Part shown: positions 34,442 to 43,503 of the stretch, piece by piece | Numbering within the stretch: position 1 is the stretch's first letter | Layout: every line of letters starts with the position of its first letter | NCBI GenBank assembly: GCA_031262295.1 | Contig: JAISIA010000056.1 | Span: forward strand, 1 to 64,000 | DNA length: 64,000 nt | From: Bacteroidales bacterium | GTDB lineage: Bacteria; Bacteroidota; Bacteroidia; Bacteroidales; P3 | Direction of reading: 5' to 3' | Made by a program: the position numbers and the translations under genes | Notes under the pieces: generated by a model | Database searches by the model: none | What the model saw: only the letters and a program-made list of their open reading frames with translations | What the model was told of the DNA's origin: nothing

Positions 34442-35272
34442 TCATAACATTATGGTAATGCTACCTGCAAATTTTATTTTATTTCCCTTTTTTATGTATT
34501 CAAACTTGTAAAAATATACTCCTAATGGCAGATTTTCAGCACCAAAATTATTTTTATAACCCTTGCTTTTATAAACCAATTTTCCGTTCTGATTATATAT
34601 TTGAAGAGCATTTTCTGGATAATATTCTATATTTTTTATAACAAAAACATCATTTATACCATCTCCATTTGGAGTTATAACATTAGGAAAGGATATATTT
34701 GGAAGAGTTTGTTCATTATTATCTAATTGTTTTTCTTCTATCCCCTTCTCCTCTACAACAATCCTATTGCTTTGTACAATAGTTTTTGGAACATTTTGTT
34801 CAAGAGGAACAATGTCATATTCATTATTATTATCAATACCCCTATACTCATCCTTTATTTCATATTCCAAACCCTCTTCACTAAGAGTTATATTCTTATT
34901 TTTAGTCTTTTCTATCTCAATTTTTGTAGAATTATCCATAGTTTTAACCGAATTAAACAAGGGTTTTTCCTCTTGTTTTTCTTGTTTTTTTATGGATACA
35001 ACCTCTTTTTTTGTTGTTTTTTCCTGCCCTTTGTCTTCTAAAACCAAGTAAAGAATGCCTCCTATTAGAACAATACTACCTAAAATAATGGATATATTTC
35101 TTAATTTTTTAGAAAAAATATTGTTTTTTGTGGTTTTATTCCCCTCTTGTTCATAATTTTTGGAATTTAAATAGGAATCCTCTTTCATTTTCTCTTCAAT
35201 TTTATTCCAAATATCAGGAGAAGAAACCTCTGTATCAGCCAAAGAACTAAATAATTTATCTATATCGTTCAT
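34442..35272 (-). CDS. Anti-sigma-like membrane protein with a T9SS type B sorting domain
   Basis: A 276-residue protein with three parts: a cytoplasmic N-terminus (1-58) like the anti-sigma segments found after Bacteroidota ECF sigma genes (IDKLFSSLADTEVSSPDIWNK), one membrane span (about 59-78, SIILGSIVLIGGILYLVL), a Lys/Glu-rich periplasmic linker (79-190), and a C-terminal gliding-motility/T9SS domain (191-276) with FPNVITPNGDGINDVFVI, LQIYNQNGKLVYKS and a final FAGSITIML. It has no signal peptide. The topology would hold the sorting domain in the periplasm, tethered to the inner membrane, where it could feel the state of T9SS. It overlaps the ECF sigma gene by ATGA, so the two are co-translated. 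The signalling role is inference. Confidence 0.85.
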   Translation of the reverse strand: MNDIDKLFSSLADTEVSSPDIWNKIEEKMKEDSYLNSKNYEQEGNKTTKNNIFSKKLRNISIILGSIVLIGGILYLVLEDKGQEKTTKKEVVSIKKQEKQEEKPLFNSVKTMDNSTKIEIEKTKNKNITLSEEGLEYEIKDEYRGIDNNNEYDIVPLEQNVPKTIVQSNRIVVEEKGIEEKQLDNNEQTLPNISFPNVITPNGDGINDVFVIKNIEYYPENALQIYNQNGKLVYKSKGYKNNFGAENLPLGVYFYKFEYIKKGNKIKFAGSITIML

Positions 35273-35832
35273 CTACTCTTTATTTTTATAAGCTCTTTTT
35301 GCAAAAATTTTCTTGCCTTATATAAACTTGTTTTAACACTATTTGTAGTTGTATTTAAAATTTCTGCAATTTCTTTATTAGAATATTGATCAATTGCATA
35401 AAGATTAAAGATTATCCTTATATATCTTGGAAGTTTTTCTATGCAAAACATCAATTCCTCCTGAGAAAAAGCATAATCCTTTTGAAAAATATCAACATCT
35501 TTCTCCATAATATCATCCATAACCACCTCCGTTGTGTTATATTTTTTGTTTTTATAATAATAATTTATCGCATTATTTATTGTTATCTTCTTTATCCAAG
35601 CAAAAAAGAGGTAGTCTTTATAGTTTTTATCTATAATAAATGAGTTAATATTTGAAAAAATCTTTAACCAAGACTCCATAAGCATATCCTCTGCCTCCTC
35701 TTTTGAAGAGGCATAACGCATAGATATTGCAAACAATTTATCCTTATATAGATTAAATATCTTCTCTTGTGCCAATAAATCGTTATCCTTACAAAGTTGT
35801 ATTAAGTCTTTTAAGCTTTTATCATCTTTCAT
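35269..35832 (-). CDS. ECF-type RNA polymerase sigma factor
   Basis: A 187-residue sigma-70 family factor without regions 1 and 3. Region 2 spans about 20-90 (FNLYKDKLFAISMRYASSKEEAEDMLMESWLKIF) and region 4 about 125-180 (LPRYIRIIFNLYAIDQYSNKEIAEILNTTTNSVKTSLYKARKFL). It should recruit polymerase to a small set of promoters once released by its anti-sigma partner, encoded immediately downstream with a four-base overlap. A role related to SigP-type control of T9SS is possible but not shown by sequence. Confidence 0.92.
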   Translation of the reverse strand: MKDDKSLKDLIQLCKDNDLLAQEKIFNLYKDKLFAISMRYASSKEEAEDMLMESWLKIFSNINSFIIDKNYKDYLFFAWIKKITINNAINYYYKNKKYNTTEVVMDDIMEKDVDIFQKDYAFSQEELMFCIEKLPRYIRIIFNLYAIDQYSNKEIAEILNTTTNSVKTSLYKARKFLQKELIKIKSR

Positions 35833-35882
35833 AAATAATCTTCACATATATATACAATATTTGTTAAAAAAAAGTAAGTTCG

Positions 35883-36096
35883 TGTCGGCAACCAACCGCC
35901 AAGCGGCTTTTAGTTGTCCTTACGGAAGTATGATTGTTTTTTTAATTCCATAAAATAAATCTTCGTTTAAAAAAAATAAATCTTCGTTTTAGCAAATTAT
36001 TTCTTCGTTTTAGTAAATTATTTCTTCGTTTTAGTAAATTATTTCTTCGTTTTAGTAAAATAAAACCTTGTTTTATTTTACTAAAACAAGGTTTTA
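35883..36096. repeat. Composite repeat and 21-bp array
   Basis: The gap 35833-36169 holds a head variant GTCGGCAACCAACCGCCAAG, TTAGTTGTCCTTACGGAAG, an AT arm and an array of four to six CTTCGTTTTAG units at 21-base spacing (35957-36060). It closes with a 15-bp perfect hairpin at 36061-36096. Confidence 0.85.
36061..36096. terminator. Perfect hairpin at the end of the array
   Basis: TAAAACCTTGTTTTA (36061-36075) and its exact complement (36082-36096) enclose a 6-base loop. It lies about 75 bases past the stop of the M1 peptidase gene on the minus strand and could end its transcript, though no pure T run follows. Confidence 0.5.
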
Positions 36097-36169
36097 TCTA
36101 TAGCATTATTTAAGTATTTTTCTCCTATTTTAAAAGTTAAAAAAAATAATTAAAGCGTTCTTTTTTTTC

Positions 36170-38497
36170 TTACATAACAATAACCTTTTTGCGTAAGGCA
36201 TTTTCTCCATCCCTACTTATTAAGGAAAGAATATATATTCCTTTTGGAAGGTTTTTATTTATTGTTATGGAACAATCACCTTTTTTTACAATAGTATTAT
36301 AAACTATATTGCCACTTATTGTCATTAAATTCAAAACATAGTTTTTATCTATATTTTGTAAAACAACGTTAATTTTACCATTCTTTGCAGGATTTGGAAC
36401 TACATTTATATTAGCTGTGTTTGATAAGTTAATATCTTTTAGTTCCACAACTGACTTATCGCCTATTGCCATAATATAATCTCCCTGCCAAAGTGAAGTT
36501 AGAGTTAAATATCCTTGCATTGCACCACTATTTGTTGTCATAATAGGTATCCATTCTGCACTTGCATTGGGGCGATATAGCAAAATGAGAGAATCTAATG
36601 AAGTATATTGATCTATTAATTCATTATCAAAATTATTATTTCCCATTAATGTAGTGTAGTAAAAGTTACCTTCCACTTGTTTGTTCTCCAAATTCATCCC
36701 TTCAATTGTCCAATAGTGTTTCCTACTTATTCTTTCTATCCCATAAGGCAAAGCCTTATCTTCTTTTTCTCCAATAAATGATAGGGTTGTTCTAAGAAAT
36801 ATTGAGTCGGGATTATTAACTATCTTAGCAAAGAAATAAGTGTTTTTAAAATCTTCTTTTTGGCTATTGCCCTTAATTATTTTGTAATTATCCATCCTTG
36901 CATCTGAAAACTCTTCTTCTAAATCTAAGAAGCAATTTATTGGAGTGTAGTTAAGCGAAATTGTTTGCTGAGTTTCCTCTCCTTGAAAAGAAATTATTCT
37001 TTTTTCTTTATTCCAATTCTCATCCACAAATGTTACAGGCACCCTACTAAAAGCAAGGGAATTATTTTCGTTTTTTATTGTTCTTTGTTCAATTTTTATT
37101 GTGCAAGAATTTAATCCAAATGTTTTACTTGTTATAGAATAATGATTATAACCACTATCTAATACATAAAAATCAAAGAAAGGATTTAAATCAATTGAGG
37201 TTATATCCGATAATATGTCTCTTAACTGAAAGGTATTTACTGCATAGAAAGGATAATTTTCTAACATTGTTTTAACAGAGGGAAAAAATAGAGAATCGCC
37301 TAAATATCCTCTTAGACTGCTAACGACCATTGCTCCTTTCCTATATATAGTATTTGAATATACATCCTTTCCTTCTACTCCGTAAAGTGCCATATATCCT
37401 TCCTCTTTGGGCATTTTGTTTAACACATACTCCATTCTATTCCTAAAATAGTCTTTTGAATATTCCTTTCCATAATGTCCCTCAAAGGATATCTTCTCTG
37501 TATATGAGGTCCATCCTTCTTTTATCCACATATCTCTTTGATCGTATCCTCCAAAATAATTACCAAACCAGCTATGTCCTAATTCGTGAATTATGTTTGA
37601 ATTGTTTTCGTCTCCTTGATTTATTGCTGCACTTTGAGCAAGGGCAATATTATCTACGTGTTCCATACTTCCCAAAGGCGTAACGCTATATCCCACCCTA
37701 TTAAATTTGAATGCTCCAAAGCAATCTTCCAATGTGTGAAAGGCATCTTTTATTAGTGGAATCTTTCCCTTTAATGCCAAAGAGTCCTGTTGGAAACAAT
37801 ATATGTTTAAAGGGATTTCTCTTTCCAAAGCCTTTATTGTGTCTTCTATTAGTATGTAATTGCCAATAGTTAGTGAGACAAGATATGGAGGAATCTGCTG
37901 TGGAATATGCCAAAAGAAAGTATTTGATGAATCTGTTATTGCATTTACACTATCTAATATACCTCCACAAACAACCTTTCTATCATTTTGTGCCGTTATA
38001 TTAAGATTGTATGTAGCCTTATCAGCATAGTAGTCCTTGCAAGGAAACCATGAGCGAGCAAAAGAATGTTTGTCTTCCATTAAAGCAACATTTAGGGTGT
38101 AGATTAAGTCGTTGCTATGATAGTGAATGCCGCCCCAGCCATATAATTCTATAACCTGCCCTCCTGAATACCAAACTCTGATATCCACAGTATCGTTATC
38201 CTGTAAATAAGAAGGCAAGGCAATGGATATTATTGGAGAAATATAGTAGTAGGATATTGCATTTTCACCATTAACCCAAAGAGAATCCACATTATGATTT
38301 AATAAATCTAATTCAATAGTATGATATGAAGGATTAATTAAACGAACTTTCAGATCGCAATAGCCCTTATGCTGACTTTTTATTGAATTATTTACATCTA
38401 AATTGATGTTATAGTGAATAACATCAATAGAATCGCTTTGAGAATAAATGATATTTATGCTAAGAATAAAAAAAAGAAAAAATAGGATACGTTTCAT
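36170..38497 (-). CDS. Secreted M1-family metallopeptidase with T9SS type A signal
   Basis: A 775-residue aminopeptidase N-like protein. Signal peptide 1-20 (ends IIYSQ). The M1 fold follows with FPCKDYYADKATY, GSMEH (276-280; canonical GxMEN, here His in place of Asn) and the zinc site HELGH (304-308) with the third ligand Glu327 after an 18-residue spacer, exact for M1. The last 80 residues are a type A T9SS sorting domain (NVVPNPAKNGKINVVL, then GNIVYNT, LPKGIYILSL and a basic end KKVIVM). It should be exported across the outer membrane and degrade peptides outside or at the surface. The DUF349 gene upstream on the same strand is separated by only 9 bases. Confidence 0.92.
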   Translation of the reverse strand: MKRILFFLFFILSINIIYSQSDSIDVIHYNINLDVNNSIKSQHKGYCDLKVRLINPSYHTIELDLLNHNVDSLWVNGENAISYYYISPIISIALPSYLQDNDTVDIRVWYSGGQVIELYGWGGIHYHSNDLIYTLNVALMEDKHSFARSWFPCKDYYADKATYNLNITAQNDRKVVCGGILDSVNAITDSSNTFFWHIPQQIPPYLVSLTIGNYILIEDTIKALEREIPLNIYCFQQDSLALKGKIPLIKDAFHTLEDCFGAFKFNRVGYSVTPLGSMEHVDNIALAQSAAINQGDENNSNIIHELGHSWFGNYFGGYDQRDMWIKEGWTSYTEKISFEGHYGKEYSKDYFRNRMEYVLNKMPKEEGYMALYGVEGKDVYSNTIYRKGAMVVSSLRGYLGDSLFFPSVKTMLENYPFYAVNTFQLRDILSDITSIDLNPFFDFYVLDSGYNHYSITSKTFGLNSCTIKIEQRTIKNENNSLAFSRVPVTFVDENWNKEKRIISFQGEETQQTISLNYTPINCFLDLEEEFSDARMDNYKIIKGNSQKEDFKNTYFFAKIVNNPDSIFLRTTLSFIGEKEDKALPYGIERISRKHYWTIEGMNLENKQVEGNFYYTTLMGNNNFDNELIDQYTSLDSLILLYRPNASAEWIPIMTTNSGAMQGYLTLTSLWQGDYIMAIGDKSVVELKDINLSNTANINVVPNPAKNGKINVVLQNIDKNYVLNLMTISGNIVYNTIVKKGDCSITINKNLPKGIYILSLISRDGENALRKKVIVM

Positions 38498-38506
38498 CTT
38501 TTCCCC

Positions 38507-40432
38507 CTATTCTTCTTTTTTATCTTCCAACTCCTCTTTTGCATTATTAGATGTTTCTTTCTCCTTATTGTCATCTTGTTTATTTACATCCTTATTAGCA
38601 ATTTCCTTTCCTATTGCTTTTATTTTTACATCGTAAAGAGCAATCTCCTTTTTTATGTTTTCTATTTTCTTTTCAAACTCTTCTTTTAGTAAATTGCTTT
38701 GCTTAGAATGAGAGAAGAATCCAACATTATTTTCCAATGTTCTCAATTGTGCAACAAGTTCATTCTTCTTATTTGTTAAGGTTGTCTTTATCTTATTTGA
38801 TGGTTTTCCTCCTTGAGAAGAAGAGGTGTTTTGAATAATGTTATCAATCTTATTATCTATCTTATCTATCCTTAATTTCTCAAAGTGTTCATCTATTATC
38901 TTACGAAATTCTTTTTGCAAACGCTCTCTTTCTACTTGATTAATATAGCCAACTTCTGACCATTGCCTTTGGAAATCTTTAATTGTATTTAGGTTTTCTT
39001 CCTTATTATCTCCAAAAGAGAAGTCTCTAACTTGGTTAATTATCTCTTGTTTTTTTGCAATGTTTTTTCCCTCTTCTTCTTTTCTGTCTAAATAAGCCTT
39101 AGCCTTATTTTCAAAAAACGTATTGCAAGCATTTTGAAAACGATTCCACAATTCCTCTGAAAGTTTCTTTGAAACACCTCCAACTTCCTTCCATTGCTGA
39201 CGCAATTTCTTAAACTCCTCAGTAGTTTTCTTCCATTGGGTGCTTTGAGAAAGAGCCTCTGCTTTCAAACATAGCTCATTCTTTTTTGTAAAATTCATCT
39301 CCTGTTGAGCTTTAAATTCTTTGAGAACATCCTTCCTTAAAGCAAAAAACTCATTTAAACTTCCCTTAAAACGTTTCCAAATTTCTTCATTATCCTTTTG
39401 AGGAACCGGTCCAATGGTTTTCCATAATTTCAAAAGCTCTGAAAGATCCCCTCCGTCATTTGTCCATTGTTTAATTGTGTTTCTTTCTTTTTTAAGTATC
39501 TCTTCTGCTTTATCGCAAAGAGCTTTCTTAGCTAAAAGATTTGTTTCTAAGTCTGCCTTTATGCTTTCGTAGTATTGCTGACGGCGATTATTAATTGTAT
39601 CAGATGCCTTTTTAAATCTTTCCCATATCTCTTCATTCTTGTCCTGTGGAACACCACCAATTTCTTTCCACTTTTGATGAATTTCTTGCAAAGCCTTAAA
39701 AGATTTGTTTATAGAAGGCTCTAAAAGCAACTCTTCTACCTTTTCACAAAGGGCAATCTTTGCATCAAGATTCTTTTTTAAATCCAACTCCCTAAGCTCT
39801 CTATTTATTTTAACCTTATCATAAAACTTTTCTATTAAAAAATGATAATTCTGCCAAAGATTATTAATCTCTGCTCTTGGCACCTGCCCAATTTCCTTCC
39901 AGCGTTCTTGAATCTTATTAAACTTATCATATATATCTTTAAGGCTTTCATCAGAATCCAATAATTGCTTCAACTCTTCAAGTATTGAATTTTTCTTCTG
40001 AACATTCTCCATCTTAATTTGTTCCTGTTCATCCAAATATTTCTGCCTTTTTTCCTTATATATTGCATACTGCTTGTTAAATTCTATTGTTAGGTTATCA
40101 TCCTCTTCTACAAAATCCTCTTCATTATTACCCGCCTCTACAAAATCTTTCTTTTTTTGCTCAATTTCTTTTTGAGTAAGGTCTCTAAAAGCGTTGCGAA
40201 CCAAATTGGAACGCATCTTCATCTGCTCTATATTTTCAGAATTTGATAATGTTGTTATTTCATTTAACAATTCCTGACGAGAAAAATGAGAATAATCCTC
40301 TATCAATTTATCAATAGATTTTTGTTCTTCTTGATCCAATACTTCGTCACTTTCAATAGAAAGTATTTCTTCTGAAATGTCATTTTTGTTGTCTTTTTCT
40401 TCTAAAACAACATCTTGATTTAGGTTGTCCAT
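38507..40432 (-). CDS. DUF349 repeat protein
   Basis: A 641-residue, highly charged coiled-coil protein. After an acidic first 120 residues, five DUF349 units follow, each with a conserved Trp and a VP/GG turn: RWKEIGQVPRAEINNLW, KWKEIGGVPQDKNEEIW, LWKTIGPVPQKDNEEIW, QWKEVGGVSKKLSEELW and a weaker QWSEVGYINQVERERL. A helical tail (NKKNELVAQLRTLENNVGFF) ends it. DUF349 proteins are common in Bacteroidota; function unknown, with no signal peptide, so cytoplasmic. A good minus-strand promoter lies at 40527-40558. Confidence 0.9.
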   Translation of the reverse strand: MDNLNQDVVLEEKDNKNDISEEILSIESDEVLDQEEQKSIDKLIEDYSHFSRQELLNEITTLSNSENIEQMKMRSNLVRNAFRDLTQKEIEQKKKDFVEAGNNEEDFVEEDDNLTIEFNKQYAIYKEKRQKYLDEQEQIKMENVQKKNSILEELKQLLDSDESLKDIYDKFNKIQERWKEIGQVPRAEINNLWQNYHFLIEKFYDKVKINRELRELDLKKNLDAKIALCEKVEELLLEPSINKSFKALQEIHQKWKEIGGVPQDKNEEIWERFKKASDTINNRRQQYYESIKADLETNLLAKKALCDKAEEILKKERNTIKQWTNDGGDLSELLKLWKTIGPVPQKDNEEIWKRFKGSLNEFFALRKDVLKEFKAQQEMNFTKKNELCLKAEALSQSTQWKKTTEEFKKLRQQWKEVGGVSKKLSEELWNRFQNACNTFFENKAKAYLDRKEEEGKNIAKKQEIINQVRDFSFGDNKEENLNTIKDFQRQWSEVGYINQVERERLQKEFRKIIDEHFEKLRIDKIDNKIDNIIQNTSSSQGGKPSNKIKTTLTNKKNELVAQLRTLENNVGFFSHSKQSNLLKEEFEKKIENIKKEIALYDVKIKAIGKEIANKDVNKQDDNKEKETSNNAKEELEDKKEE

Positions 40433-40526
40433 ATATTAATTTGTTAGAATTCCTTTTGCTTAAAAAAAAGCAAAATTCAAAATAAAATTTAACTTAATAC
40501 AATCTTATATCTCAAAGATAAGGTTG

Positions 40527-40558
40527 CAAAGTTAATAACTTTTTTTCTTTACAACAAA
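40527..40558 (-). promoter_or_regulatory. Promoter of the DUF349 gene
   Basis: On the minus strand TTTG (40558-40555), a 20-base spacer and TAACTTTG (40534-40527) match the Bacteroidota consensus. A second -7 box, TATCTTTG (40520-40513), lies just downstream. Confidence 0.6.
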
Positions 40559-40564
40559 ATATTG

Positions 40565-40572
40565 TATATTTG
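40565..40572 (+). promoter_or_regulatory. -7 box for the gene at 40614
   Basis: TATATTTG, 41 bases before the ATG, within a divergent 181-base spacer. Confidence 0.5.
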
Positions 40573-40613
40573 CAATCTGAAAAAAGTTTCTTTATAAAAT
40601 ATCTTTTAATAGT

Positions 40614-41321
40614 ATGAAAAAAATAATACATATATTAATTGTAAGTGCAATATTGCTTAATTGCTTTATTTTAATGGGACAAAAACCATTGGAAAGACAA
40701 ATATCAATATATAATATAAGTCTAAATATTCCAGAAAACTACTTGGTACAAGAAGACAAGGAAGAATATTATGGCTATACAATAAGACTAAACAATCCAA
40801 AAAACGAAAATCACCTTGTTATAAATTGCATATATAAAGCAATGGATGTTCAAAGTGCAATAATTAGTGCCTCTTCTAAGAAGAGTTTGCTTAGAGGTTT
40901 TGAATATATGATTATAGAAAAAGTTATTTCCAAAAGATTTAATACATATAATGCCCAATTTGTAGAATATACCAATAGCCCAATAAGAGATTATTTTCGC
41001 GGAGGCTTTTATGGATTTATTGATAACGGCTATACATACGTTATAGACTACTATTGTGCTGACACACCTGAGGATAGAAAAGAAGTAGAGGCTATTTTGA
41101 AAAGCATAAAAGTTGAAAAGCCTAAGGCAAAAGAAAATTTCATTGAAATAGAAAAGCAATACCTAAAAGAAGATGTATCTTTTGAAGATAATTTCGACAC
41201 AATCTCTCTAAGTAAAGATACATTATCAGTAGATAATAGTGCAAAAACAAATAGTGAAACAGATAAAAAGGTAGAGAAAAAAAGTTTTTGGCAAAAAATA
41301 ACTTCCATTTTCAAAAAATAA
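40614..41321 (+). CDS. Exported protein of unknown function
   Basis: A 235-residue protein with a signal peptide (1-22, ending FILMGQ). The folded part (about 25-160) has YNISLNIPENYLVQEDKE, NHLVINCIYKAMD and DRKEVEAILKSIKVEK, resembling the small PsbP-like or DUF1795-type lipoprotein folds that handle exported substrates, but I cannot name a family. The tail (170-235) is Ser/Asp-rich and ends in a basic amphipathic segment (KKSFWQKITSIFKK). It stops just before a repeat-filled spacer and faces the recQ gene. Confidence 0.75.
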   Translation: MKKIIHILIVSAILLNCFILMGQKPLERQISIYNISLNIPENYLVQEDKEEYYGYTIRLNNPKNENHLVINCIYKAMDVQSAIISASSKKSLLRGFEYMIIEKVISKRFNTYNAQFVEYTNSPIRDYFRGGFYGFIDNGYTYVIDYYCADTPEDRKEVEAILKSIKVEKPKAKENFIEIEKQYLKEDVSFEDNFDTISLSKDTLSVDNSAKTNSETDKKVEKKSFWQKITSIFKK

Positions 41322-41617
41322 TCTTCGTTAAAAAAAAATAAATCTTCATTTTGTCGGCAACCGACTTTTAATTTTCCTAACGGAAGGCTGTTTTTATAGT
41401 TATATATTTATAATTCAACAAAAATAAATCTTCGTTTTAGTAAATTATTTCTTCGTTTTAATAAATTATTTCTTCGTTTTAATAAATTATTTCTTCGTTT
41501 TAGTAAATTAAAACGAAGATTTATAAAAATTAAAACAGCGATTTATAAAATTACTTATCTGACTTCCGCAAGGACAATTAAAGGTCGGTTGCCGACAAAT
41601 AAAGGTCGGTTGCCGAC
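41322..41617. repeat. Composite element with inverted ends between two gene 3' ends
   Basis: A forward head GTCGGCAACCGACTTTTA with TTTTCCTAACGGAAG starts at 41353; an AT arm and four 21-bp units (41425-41510) follow. The far end is the mirror copy: CTTCCGCAAGGACAATTAAA (from 41563) and two reverse GGTCGGTTGCCGAC words up to 41617. This gives a roughly 265-bp element with inverted ends. Its right end lies inside the recQ reading frame. Confidence 0.88.
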
Positions 41618-43497
41618 TTTTTAACAAATATTTTATCTTCATCTAATAATTCCCTAACTATTTCAATGTTTTCTTCCTTTGTTGAGTTATAATTTATGGA
41701 ATAAGCGAAGTAATTAAGCTTTTTTGGAGAAAGTTTTATATCATTAAATATTCTTTCTTTTAACTCTTTTTTGTTTTTCTTTTGATTATTTTTTAAACAT
41801 ATATCGCATCTATTGCAATTTTCAATAGGCAAATTAAAGTAATTTAGTATATATTTTTCTCTACACTCCTTAGATTTTATAAAATCTATCATTTCCTCTG
41901 CCTTTTGCTTATGAGTTTTCTTTACATTATAGTAGGTTTCCTCTGAAAGAGAGAAGTTTGAATCAGGTATTCTATCAAAGGTAAATATGATTTGAGCATT
42001 TTCTGTCTTAGGTTCGTAATGTAGGATATTGTATTGTTCCAACATTTTTAAGGATTTTTTAACATTTTTCTCCTCATCGTATGTAATTCTTGCAAGTTTT
42101 TCTTCACTAATTATTGTAAATTGAGTCATAATTCCAGCATAATTACGCCTTAAAGCCTCAATTAAATGGTAGTATTGAGGATAATCTTCCAAAAAAGCAA
42201 AAACTTCCTCCCTATTTGCAATAAAAAAAATTCTTGAAACAACATCATCGCTTTCAATAATTTCAATAAGTGAGGAACGTTCCAATAATTTTATTGCGTT
42301 ATACCCCTCATAAGCATTGAAATTGTATCTATGGAAGAAGGAAAGCATTGGAAAGTCTCTTCTAATATCTTTTCCTGTTCCCACTGCTAATTGATAGTAA
42401 TTGCAAAGAGCATTATACATATTTTGTATATACTTTTTTGAAGGGAACATCTTCTCTATATTTCCTCTTAACTGCTCTATATCGTTGTCATTATATAGAA
42501 GTATGCCAAAGGCTTTTTTAAGATCTCTTCCTGCTCTGCCCACCTCCTGAGTGTATTCTTCAATACTATGAGGCAAATCCCAATGAATAACATAGCGAAC
42601 ATCCTTCTTATCTATCCCCATTCCAAAGGCTGTTGTTGCAACTATGCAATCCACCTCATCGTTTTGCCATTTTATTTGATGCAATTTTCTTAGAGGAAAA
42701 CTCATTGCTGCATTATATGCAAGTGCTTTTATTCCCAAACTTTGCAATTGATGAGCAATCCTAATGGTGTTTCCTCTTGAACGAACATAGATAATTCCAA
42801 CACCATCCTTTCTTAATTCTTTAATAATATATACTAATCTCTCTAATTTATTTTCTTCATAGAATATATTATAGCTTATATTTTCCTTTTCAAATGAAGA
42901 ATATATTGTATTGGGTTTTTTAAATAGGAGTTTTTCTTCTATATCCTTAGCAACCTGTCTTTGAGCTGTTGCACTAAGAGCAAGAATTGCAACTTGGGGG
43001 TGATATTTTCTAAGATTTGCAATCTTTAAGAAGGAAGGTCTAAAATCGTAACCCCACATTGAAATGCAATGAGCCTCATCAACAGCAATAAGACTTATTT
43101 TCATCTTTTCAAAATAGGATAGAAAGAGTTTAGAAGAAACTCTTTCAGGAGATATATATAGTATTTTTATCTTTGATAATAAGCAATTATTAAGTATTGT
43201 CTCTATCTCTTGTCTTGATAAATTGGAATGTATAGCCTTAGAGGATATTCCTTTTTCTTCTAAGGATTTTTGTTGGTCTAACATAAGAGCAACCAATGGA
43301 GAGATAACAATACAGACTCCTTTTTTCATAAGGGCAGGAATTTGATAGCAAAGGCTTTTTCCTGCTCCTGTTGGCATAAGAGCTAAGGTATCTTTATTTG
43401 AAAGAATGTTTTCTATAACCTCCTCTTGGTTATATCTAAATGTGTCATAACCCCAATATTTTTTTAATACATCTTTTGGTGATATTTCTTGGGACAT
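41578..43497 (-). CDS. recQ: RecQ-family ATP-dependent DNA helicase
   Basis: A 639-residue superfamily 2 helicase that unwinds DNA during recombination repair. Walker A is LMPTGAGKSLCYQIP, Walker B VDEAHCISMWGYDFRP, motif IV-VI IIYVRSRGN, AFGMGIDKKDVRYVIHWDLP and QEVGRAGRD. The zinc module (ECREKYILNYF, then NCNRCDIC) and a winged helix follow. No HRDC domain is present. The last 12 residues (SATDLYLSATDL) come from two tandem copies of the dispersed repeat, which also supplies the stop codon; the natural end was probably soon after KIFVKK. The upstream gene rfbC starts 7 bases away on the same strand. Confidence 0.92.
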   Translation of the reverse strand: MSQEISPKDVLKKYWGYDTFRYNQEEVIENILSNKDTLALMPTGAGKSLCYQIPALMKKGVCIVISPLVALMLDQQKSLEEKGISSKAIHSNLSRQEIETILNNCLLSKIKILYISPERVSSKLFLSYFEKMKISLIAVDEAHCISMWGYDFRPSFLKIANLRKYHPQVAILALSATAQRQVAKDIEEKLLFKKPNTIYSSFEKENISYNIFYEENKLERLVYIIKELRKDGVGIIYVRSRGNTIRIAHQLQSLGIKALAYNAAMSFPLRKLHQIKWQNDEVDCIVATTAFGMGIDKKDVRYVIHWDLPHSIEEYTQEVGRAGRDLKKAFGILLYNDNDIEQLRGNIEKMFPSKKYIQNMYNALCNYYQLAVGTGKDIRRDFPMLSFFHRYNFNAYEGYNAIKLLERSSLIEIIESDDVVSRIFFIANREEVFAFLEDYPQYYHLIEALRRNYAGIMTQFTIISEEKLARITYDEEKNVKKSLKMLEQYNILHYEPKTENAQIIFTFDRIPDSNFSLSEETYYNVKKTHKQKAEEMIDFIKSKECREKYILNYFNLPIENCNRCDICLKNNQKKNKKELKERIFNDIKLSPKKLNYFAYSINYNSTKEENIEIVRELLDEDKIFVKKSATDLYLSATDL

Positions 43498-43503
43498 TTA
43501 TTA

